Below, in pieces: positions 58,280 through 64,000 of a stretch of 64,000 nucleotides of DNA. The notes beneath the pieces are model-generated. The model worked only from the letters and a program-made list of their open reading frames with translations. It was not told where the DNA came from and made no database searches. The translations under genes were made by a program, and so were the position numbers. The stretch's first letter is position 1. Each line of letters opens with the position of its first letter. Source of the DNA: Methylobacter luteus IMV-B-3098 (GTDB lineage Bacteria > Pseudomonadota > Gammaproteobacteria > Methylococcales > Methylomonadaceae); the NCBI RefSeq assembly GCF_000427625.1, contig NZ_KE386569.1, forward strand, positions 2,038,591 to 2,102,590, given 5' to 3'.

Positions 58280-59116
58280 CTATCCCTTGACCGCGCCGGC
58301 AGTGAGCCCTGCGACAATGCGCCGTTGAAACAGCAGCACAATGACGATGATCGGCACGGTCACGACGACCGAGGCTGCGGCAATCGAGCCGGTCGGCTGC
58401 TCGAACTGCGAGCTGCCCGTAAAAAAGGCGATGGCCGCCGGCACCGTGCGCGCATCATTTGTGGAGGTCAGCGAGGTCGCGAACAGGAAATCGTTCCAGG
58501 CGAAGATGAAAACCAGGATCGCCGCCGTAAACACACCCGGCGCCGCCAACGGGGCAATGACATGCAGGAAGGCCTGAAACGGCGTCGCGCCATCGACGCG
58601 CGCGGCCTTGTCCAGATCCCAGGGAATCTCGCGAAAAAAGGCCGACAGCGTCCAGATGGACAGCGGCAACGTGAAGGTCATGTACGGAATGATCAGGCCG
58701 GCCCAGGTATCGTAGAGCCCTATAATGCGCCAGAGGTTGAACAAGGGTCCGATGATCGAAACAGGCGGAAACATCGAGATGGCCAGCACGCCCGCCAGCA
58801 CGAGCCTTTTGCCGGCAAACCGCAGGCGCACGATGGCATAGGCAGCGAACATCGCCAGCACGATCGACAGCCCGGTCGCCAGCAGCGCGATGCCGAAGGA
58901 ATTCCACAATGCAGCCGGGAACTGGGCATCCTCGAACACGGCCCGATAGTTATCGAAGCTGATGCGGGCCGGGAAAAATCGTTGATCGTTCAGATCGGCG
59001 GGCTGCTTCAGCGACAGCGACAAAATCCATAATACCGGAATCAGGGCGTAAATCACGACCAGCAACCCCCAGCCGCTCCAAAGTACAGTCTCCAGCCGAT
59101 CTTGTCTTTTGCTCAT
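58280..59116 (-). CDS. Sugar-type ABC permease (MalG/UgpE-like)
   Basis: 278 residues, six TM helices. The cytoplasmic coupling (EAA) loop is [20 protein letters not shown] near 185. It starts two bases after the first permease stop and pairs with it to form the channel. Confidence 0.94.
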   Translation of the reverse strand: MSKRQDRLETVLWSGWGLLVVIYALIPVLWILSLSLKQPADLNDQRFFPARISFDNYRAVFEDAQFPAALWNSFGIALLATGLSIVLAMFAAYAIVRLRFAGKRLVLAGVLAISMFPPVSIIGPLFNLWRIIGLYDTWAGLIIPYMTFTLPLSIWTLSAFFREIPWDLDKAARVDGATPFQAFLHVIAPLAAPGVFTAAILVFIFAWNDFLFATSLTSTNDARTVPAAIAFFTGSSQFEQPTGSIAAASVVVTVPIIVIVLLFQRRIVAGLTAGAVKG

Positions 59117-59118
59117 GA

Positions 59119-59994
59119 TCAGTCTCCCTCCGGCCGCGTCAATGGCGCGCCGAAACCCTTGATGAACAGCAAGGCGATGATCAGTACGCCGATAAATATC
59201 AGCACCGAGACGGCCGAACCCAGGCCCAGATTGAGCCTTGCGATCAACACGTTGTAGCCGACCAGGGACACGGTTTCGGTGTTCTCGGCGCCGCGCGTCT
59301 GCACGTATACGGTATCGAAAATGCGGAAGGCGTCCAGGGCCCGAAACAGCAGCGCGACCAGTATCGTCGGCTTCATCAGCGGCAGCATGATGTGCACGAA
59401 CCGCTGCCAGGCCGAGGCGCCATCGACGCGGGCCGCGCTGATCAGGTCCCGCGGAATCAGCGTCAGCCCGGCCAGCAGCAGCAATGCCATGAACGGCGTC
59501 GTTTTCCAGATTTCGGTGAAGATGATCACGAAGAAGGCTGACCAGCGCTCGGTCAGCCAGGCGTTATCGAGATTCAGCAGCGCGTTGACGAAGCCGGTGG
59601 TCGGATCGAAGGCGAATTTCCAGGCCAGCGCCGACACGACCGTGATCATGCCGTAGGGAATCAGAATCACAGTCCGGATCGTGCGGCGGCCCAAAGTAGC
59701 CCTGAACATCAAAAGCGCCAGCATCATGCCCAGCACCAGTTCCACGGAAACCGAACCGGCCGTGATGATCAGCGTATTGACCAGGGATTTCCACCAGACT
59801 TCGGAAGTCAGCACGCTGATGTAATTGTCCAGGCCGACAAACCGCCGATGCTGCGGGAAGCGCAGATCGTAGCGGAACAATGACAACCAGAAGGCATACA
59901 GAATCGGATAGGCCGTGACCAGCAGCATGGCCGTCACAGCAGGCGCGCACAACAGCCAGGCCAGACGGCGTTCGGCAGTGCCCTGTGCCTTCAA
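59119..59994 (-). CDS. Sugar-type ABC permease (MalF/UgpA-like)
   Basis: 291 residues, six TM helices, with the EAA loop [20 protein letters not shown] near 190. It lacks the long periplasmic insert of E. coli MalF. Its ATG overlaps the stop of the binding-protein gene by four bases. Confidence 0.94.
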   Translation of the reverse strand: MKAQGTAERRLAWLLCAPAVTAMLLVTAYPILYAFWLSLFRYDLRFPQHRRFVGLDNYISVLTSEVWWKSLVNTLIITAGSVSVELVLGMMLALLMFRATLGRRTIRTVILIPYGMITVVSALAWKFAFDPTTGFVNALLNLDNAWLTERWSAFFVIIFTEIWKTTPFMALLLLAGLTLIPRDLISAARVDGASAWQRFVHIMLPLMKPTILVALLFRALDAFRIFDTVYVQTRGAENTETVSLVGYNVLIARLNLGLGSAVSVLIFIGVLIIALLFIKGFGAPLTRPEGD

Positions 59995-61253
59995 AACAGG
60001 CCCTCCGATTTCAGCGCCCGGGCTACCGCTTCGCGCAGCCGGATCGTATCGGCTTCGGGATCGATGTCCTTGAGCGGGTGCAGCGTGTGGCTGATCGCCA
60101 AAGACAAATCATAGTAAAACGGCGTCCGGGGCCGCTGCACGGCATCCTGCAGGGTTGCCAGCAAGGTATCGGCCATGGGAAAGCGTTGCCTGACTTCGGG
60201 CGTCCGGTACAGCGACTCGATAGTCGGAGGCAGGCCACCTTTCCGCGCGGCATTGATCTGATTGGTTTTTGAAGCCAGGCACTCGGCAGCTTCGAACGCC
60301 ATGTCGGTATGATGCGTATAGGCGCCGATCCCGAGGTTGGTGCCGCCAATCGTCACCCTGCCCGACCGGCCTTCCATAACGGCCGGCCAGCGCGTCCAGC
60401 CCATCTGCTCGGCGATGGCCGGTGCATTCTGCCGGGCGCTGGGCCAGACATAGGAATAGTTCACCATGAAAACAGGACCGCCGGTTTCGAAAGTCAAGCG
60501 ACTTTGATCTTCCCGTGACGTGGAAAGTGCCGGATCGGCCGCGCGCGAAGTGGCGATTCGTTTCAACAGGCCCAGCGCCCGGCGGGTCGGCCCATCTTCC
60601 AGAGAGACGCCGATACCGTCAGGGTTTAGTACGGCGCCGCCTGCTGACGCCAACAGCGAGATAAAGAAAACCGTCAGCCCCTCGTATCGTTGCCCCTGCA
60701 CCTGTAGCGCGCCTGGCCTATCCAACGCCTCGGCTGCGCTGATCAAATCGTCCCAGGTGGCAGGCACGTCAACCCGGTCCTTCCGGTACCAGAGCAACTG
60801 GGCATTGCTGGTAAAAGGCACGGCCCAAAGCCGGCCCTGATAAGTCGCGCTCTCAACGGCTGCCGGCAACATGCCAGCCGTCGCCCTTACTGCTTGCGTT
60901 TCATGCCAGGGCTGAATCCAGCCGGCCTGGGCGAATTCGGCCGTCCAGATAACATCCATGCCGATGATATCGATATCCCGATCCCGAGCCGCGAGCCGCC
61001 GGACCAGCTGCTCGCGCTGCTGATCGGCATCGGCCGGCAGTGGCGTAATCCTGATCCGGTAATGGCCATCCGATAATGCCGTGCAGTGCCGAACGGCATC
61101 CTGAAAGGCGCCGGATTTCTCGTCGAACACATACCAGTTCAAAATCGGCGGTTCCGTATCCTCACGGCCGGAGCAGGCGCTTAACAGAAACACCAGCGCG
61201 GCTGCTCGAAGCTGTCTCGAATCAGGACAAGTCATCAGCCTACGGTATCGCAT
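59991..61253 (-). CDS. Lipoprotein sugar-binding protein of the ABC operon
   Basis: About 420 residues of the extracellular solute-binding family 1 (MalE/UgpB). The frame opens at 61283. The start at 61253 is preferred because GGAG stands five bases upstream (ATGATG, the first at 61256 is also possible). The lipobox is LLSAC. Conserved blocks are IIGMDVIWTAEFAQAGWI, YQGRLWAVPFTSNAQLLWYR in short pieces, and GGTNLGIGAYTHH. Oligosaccharide or glucosylglycerol-type ligands are possible, but the ligand is not deduced. First gene of the operon, with a CRP-like site upstream. Confidence 0.9.
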   Translation of the reverse strand: MRYRRLMTCPDSRQLRAAALVFLLSACSGREDTEPPILNWYVFDEKSGAFQDAVRHCTALSDGHYRIRITPLPADADQQREQLVRRLAARDRDIDIIGMDVIWTAEFAQAGWIQPWHETQAVRATAGMLPAAVESATYQGRLWAVPFTSNAQLLWYRKDRVDVPATWDDLISAAEALDRPGALQVQGQRYEGLTVFFISLLASAGGAVLNPDGIGVSLEDGPTRRALGLLKRIATSRAADPALSTSREDQSRLTFETGGPVFMVNYSYVWPSARQNAPAIAEQMGWTRWPAVMEGRSGRVTIGGTNLGIGAYTHHTDMAFEAAECLASKTNQINAARKGGLPPTIESLYRTPEVRQRFPMADTLLATLQDAVQRPRTPFYYDLSLAISHTLHPLKDIDPEADTIRLREAVARALKSEGLF

Positions 61254-61329
61254 CATCTCTCCATTCAACAATGGCGGCTGCAACCCATGCAGTTAGTTAG
61301 AGTGGCGGCCAGATGTTTGGATTCTTGTA

Positions 61330-61345
61330 TGTGAACTCTATCACA
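61330..61345. promoter_or_regulatory. CRP-type operator, TGTGA-N6-TCACA
   Basis: TGTGA (61330-61334), ACTCTA, TCACA (61341-61345): both half-sites of the CRP/Vfr consensus are perfect, with T-rich flank on the right. It lies about 84 bases upstream of the binding-protein start, fitting a class II position if transcription starts near 61296. It could also act on the gene at 61569, 231 bases away. No other regulator gene is nearby. Confidence 0.7.
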
Positions 61346-61568
61346 TTTTTTTGCACCCAATTTGACGCAATGCTTAATTCCCTATAATTTCCAACCTTAA
61401 ATTTTCCTTAAATTTATCTTAAAAAAGAACGGCCAAAAGGTAGTGACAGAACCGGCGCACACCATCGAGCAATCATTACCCCCTCAACCACCCCCGTAAA
61501 CCTGAGGATAAGTGTTAGTTATCAATTTTACTTTTTTATCAAAGCAATAAAGCAAAAAAGGGAGTTAT

Positions 61569-62969
61569 ATGTTTAAAAATTTCATTATTTCATTCATTAT
61601 TTTTATGACTTCGTTTTCGGCCTGGGCCGCTCCCCAGACCTATAAAGTCACAGCAACAGTCTCACAAGTATATGAAGCCGCATATGGTGATTTACCTGCA
61701 CCACTGAAGATTGGTGATGAAATCACCATGACTTATGTCATGGATGACGCAAAAAATCCTGACTATCAGGATAATTGGAATATTGACTACAATTTCAGTG
61801 CAACTGAAGGCAGTATTCAAGTTGCTTGGCCAAATGCAACGATTAAAACCAGAGCGATTGATTCAATGGTTCATCATCATCTCAGCGTGGACGCCAATAA
61901 TGGTAATGGTATCCAACACTACGGAGTATGGAGTTCTGGCCCTCTTGAAAACGATTGGGGCAATCCTATCCAAGGCGTTTACAATATTCGTCTTGATCTT
62001 GACAGTAACAGCCCATATCAAATTTATACGCCATGGTCAACGCCTGATTTGAACAAATTTTCGTACAAACAGTTGCATATCGATGCGGAGAGATATCAGA
62101 TTGGTGCGAATGTGACCTCTATTGTGAAGGAAGGAGGTCAACCATCGGCTTGGGTTGTTCCGCAGAACTATAAAGTCACAGCAAGAGTTACGAATGTATA
62201 CGAAAACTTTAGCGGCGCTTTACCCGCACCACCACGTATCGGTGATGAGGTCACGATGACTTATGTTCTGGATAGCCAAAAATCTCCCGACTATCAGGAC
62301 AGTTGGTCAATTCACTACAGCTTCAATCAAAACGAAGGCAATATGGAGGTTAGCTGGTCAAATGTAACGCTTAAAACCTCAGCGTCGCAATCGATGGTTG
62401 ATCATCATATTGGCATAGATGCCAATAATGGTAACCGCATTCAGTTCTACCATGTGGGAAGCCCCGGCCCTTTTGAAAGCGATGGCAATCCTGCTCCAGA
62501 CGTTAATTTTATTGGTTTTGGCCTTGGCAGTGACGGCTCTCAGTATCAGACTTATACACCGTGGTTAGCGCCTGATCTAAGCAAGTTTGCGATGAGACAC
62601 TTGCATGTCGCTACGAGTGGATATTCATTTGATGCGGATGTGACTTCTATTGTGAATATACCATTCACTGTTTGGCCGGAACATGGAACTATGCATATAA
62701 GCCAGAAATTTGATGTGTTTGTCACCGCGCCGGCAGGCTCTGACTCCGTAGAATTCTTCAATAATTCAATGCCAGAACCGTTATTGATCCCATGTGAAAT
62801 TGCGCCAAGTTTCTATGGGCAAACTGAAACCAAATTTCTATGCCGGGATTTAGATGCTGCCAGATTACAGCTTTATCCTGAAAATAGTAGTGGTGTAACC
62901 ATTCGTCTAAAAAATCTGGCAACGGGCCGATCACTAGAGCGCGTAATGAACTGGCGCATGGTTGATTAG
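61569..62969 (+). CDS. Secreted protein with a duplicated domain
   Basis: Not recognised. 466 residues with a signal peptide ending SAWA-AP and AAAGGGAG before the ATG. Two clearly homologous halves of about 165 residues are seen: first about 21-185 (YKVTATVSQVYE, GDEITMTYVMD, PDYQDNWNIDY, YTPWSTPDLNKF), second about 200-365 (YKVTARVTNVYE, GDEVTMTYVLD, PDYQDSWSIHY, YTPWLAPDLSKF). A different C-terminal domain of about 95 residues with two Cys follows. High Asn, Tyr, Trp and His and a lack of helices suggest beta-sandwich modules. It could be an adhesin-like or carbohydrate-binding secreted protein. The long AT-rich leader suggests its own promoter. Confidence 0.8.
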   Translation: MFKNFIISFIIFMTSFSAWAAPQTYKVTATVSQVYEAAYGDLPAPLKIGDEITMTYVMDDAKNPDYQDNWNIDYNFSATEGSIQVAWPNATIKTRAIDSMVHHHLSVDANNGNGIQHYGVWSSGPLENDWGNPIQGVYNIRLDLDSNSPYQIYTPWSTPDLNKFSYKQLHIDAERYQIGANVTSIVKEGGQPSAWVVPQNYKVTARVTNVYENFSGALPAPPRIGDEVTMTYVLDSQKSPDYQDSWSIHYSFNQNEGNMEVSWSNVTLKTSASQSMVDHHIGIDANNGNRIQFYHVGSPGPFESDGNPAPDVNFIGFGLGSDGSQYQTYTPWLAPDLSKFAMRHLHVATSGYSFDADVTSIVNIPFTVWPEHGTMHISQKFDVFVTAPAGSDSVEFFNNSMPEPLLIPCEIAPSFYGQTETKFLCRDLDAARLQLYPENSSGVTIRLKNLATGRSLERVMNWRMVD

Positions 62970-63118
62970 CCGTTCTAAAGTTTAAACATCCAGCTCAAAA
63001 GACCAAGAGTTATATCTTCGCTCCGTTTTTAGAGCTTAAGCAAGAGTTTGATAGCATCTTTGATATTGAGTCGGATAACTCAAAGATGGATGGTTCTTAT
63101 CAAGCGGATGCCGCTTAA
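62966..63118 (+). pseudogene. Probable C-terminal gene remnant
   Basis: In a second frame overlapping the end of the previous gene, 50 codons are open to a TAA at 63116. They read as protein-like sequence (KSYIFAPFLELKQEF, FDIESDNSKMDG), but there is no start codon in place. It looks like the tail of a gene whose front has been lost, perhaps through the nearby IS element. Family not recognised. Confidence 0.4.
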
Positions 63119-63125
63119 CGAATAA

Positions 63126-63163
63126 GGTTAGATTGTGTGTTCAAAGCGAACCACAATCTAACC
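63126..63163. repeat. Long hairpin next to the IS element
   Basis: GGTTAGATTGTG (63126-63137) pairs perfectly with CACAATCTAACC (63152-63163). An inner GTTC/GAAC extends the stem past one bulged T, leaving an AAAGC loop. There is no T-run, so it is not a standard terminator. It may be a REP-like element or an end structure. Confidence 0.8.
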
Positions 63164-63215
63164 GATTGTTGGACAAGTCGAAGCCGCTTCGCAGATCGGC
63201 TTAACTTGGGCGCTA

Positions 63216-64000
63216 GGAGTCTGTCGGACAGGGTTCAGTATTATGATTCTTATTTGACCGATATGGATTATTGGCGGCATTGAGTCTTCGGTTCTGCCCA
63301 ACCAAGAGCTATTTCGGGTTATTTTTCCGTTATCCGGCCGCCAGCACATGCATTCGCTTTAAATTGAAGGCCATAGTCACCAGTTTCCACTCACCAGCTA
63401 CCGCATCAAGACCTCTCAGCGAGAATTGGCGGAAGCCCAGTACCTGTTTGATGATCCCAAATACCGGCTCGACCGTGCTTTTGCGTTTACCATAAAGCGT
63501 GCGGCCACTCTGGGTTTTGAGTTTCCAGGCCATTTTGACCAGCGGGTCATCGCTTTCAGGTTCCGGTGCATCCGGCGTCAGGCGTTCCGCCAATGGCAGA
63601 TGATGGGCTTCCCGGCCCAGCGCGATGAGGGGTGTAATTTTTTGCTCCACACAGGCCTGGATGTTGTCTTTGCTGAAGTAGCCGTTGTCGGCCAGCAGCA
63701 TTTCCGGCTTGCCGAGGCTGTCCGGCAAGGCGTTCAGCGCTTTCAGCATCGGCTCGACTTGCCGCTTGTCGTTGGTATGCTGGCTGAGCGTGGCGGCAAC
63801 CACCAGCAGGCTGTCAACATCGACGGCCGCCTGGGCATTGTAGCCCTGCACGAAGCCGTCCTTGCTCGGCATGATCCGCGATGCTTCGTCGGTCAGGTTG
63901 ATCTGGTCCTTAGCTTGGGGGCCGGTTTCGGGCGCCTTGGGCTCCTGGCCTCGGGGTTTTTTGCCCGCCTGGCGCTGGCGCTCCCGGTCAGCCAGTCTCT
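63216..64000 (-). mobile_element. IS1182-type insertion sequence, one end in the window
   Basis: Inferred from the transposase. The candidate terminal repeat is GGAGTCTGTCGGACAGG at 63216-63232, about 100 bases beyond the transposase stop. The other end and target duplication lie outside the window, so boundaries are tentative. Confidence 0.7.
63330..64000 (-). CDS. IS1182-family transposase, C-terminal part
   Basis: The frame is open to the window edge, so only the last 223 residues or so are seen. Motifs of the DDE transposases of this family are present: LTDEASRIMPSKDG, VQGYNAQAAVD, LLADNGYFS (second Asp) and KSTVEPVFGIIKQVLG (catalytic Glu). The C-terminus FNLKRMHVLAAG is complete. Nothing in the visible part is broken, so the element may be active. 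Confidence 0.92.
   Translation of the reverse strand, partial: RLADRERQRQAGKKPRGQEPKAPETGPQAKDQINLTDEASRIMPSKDGFVQGYNAQAAVDVDSLLVVAATLSQHTNDKRQVEPMLKALNALPDSLGKPEMLLADNGYFSKDNIQACVEQKITPLIALGREAHHLPLAERLTPDAPEPESDDPLVKMAWKLKTQSGRTLYGKRKSTVEPVFGIIKQVLGFRQFSLRGLDAVAGEWKLVTMAFNLKRMHVLAAG

Noticed and set aside
61330-61345. FNR site instead of CRP
   Set aside because: FNR needs TTGAT-N4-ATCAA; the sequence has the TGTGA/TCACA half-sites of CRP.

Overview
This window looks like a chromosomal segment of a gammaproteobacterium. Several gammaproteobacterial gene orders are present: bamA-skp-fabZ-lpxA-rnhB, a full EF-P beta-lysylation set (efp, epmA, epmB), gcvR next to bcp, and homodimeric-type aceE-aceF-lpdA. 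A MEDS (methanogen/methylotroph DcmR sensory) protein, sulfide:quinone oxidoreductase, siroheme synthase, a small c-type cytochrome and a lycopene-cyclase-like membrane protein would fit a methanotroph of the Methylococcales. That placement is inference, because no methane or methanol oxidation gene lies in the window.

Layout. 0-10 kb: a lycopene-cyclase-domain protein, then a minus-strand operon of two periplasmic binding proteins, a 1361-residue hybrid kinase/diguanylate cyclase and a TonB-dependent receptor. 10-16 kb: tusA, cysG, cytochrome c, argG, and a DUF2892 protein with a sulfide:quinone oxidoreductase. 16.7-26.7 kb: the pyruvate dehydrogenase operon, two tiny paralogous membrane proteins, a GH17-GT2 glucan synthase and srkA. 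26.7-31.6 kb: envelope genes (rnhB, lpxA, fabZ, skp, bamA). 31.6-35.2 kb: the EF-P module and a 5'-nucleotidase. 35.3-45.6 kb: a SPOR protein, gcvR, bcp, PIN-PhoH, an AI-2E-type permease, an APH/AAA kinase, a PEBP protein, a lipase-like lipoprotein carrying a 51-bp minisatellite, a CBS protein and ssb.

45.9-57 kb is a signalling island. It holds three PAS-type hybrid histidine kinases, a MEDS-domain sensor and a kaiC-kaiB-kaiB-kinase operon without kaiA. Two of the kinases end in nearly identical receiver domains in inverted orientation. 57.1-61.3 kb is a four-gene sugar-type ABC uptake operon with a perfect CRP half-site pair (TGTGA-N6-TCACA) upstream. The window ends with a secreted protein made of a duplicated domain, a gene remnant, a long hairpin and an IS1182-type transposase cut by the window edge.

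The most interesting systems are the permease-less receptor/binding-protein/kinase operon, which may be an outer-membrane-to-c-di-GMP sensing pathway, and the Kai/MEDS kinase island. No tRNA, rRNA or CRISPR array was recognised.
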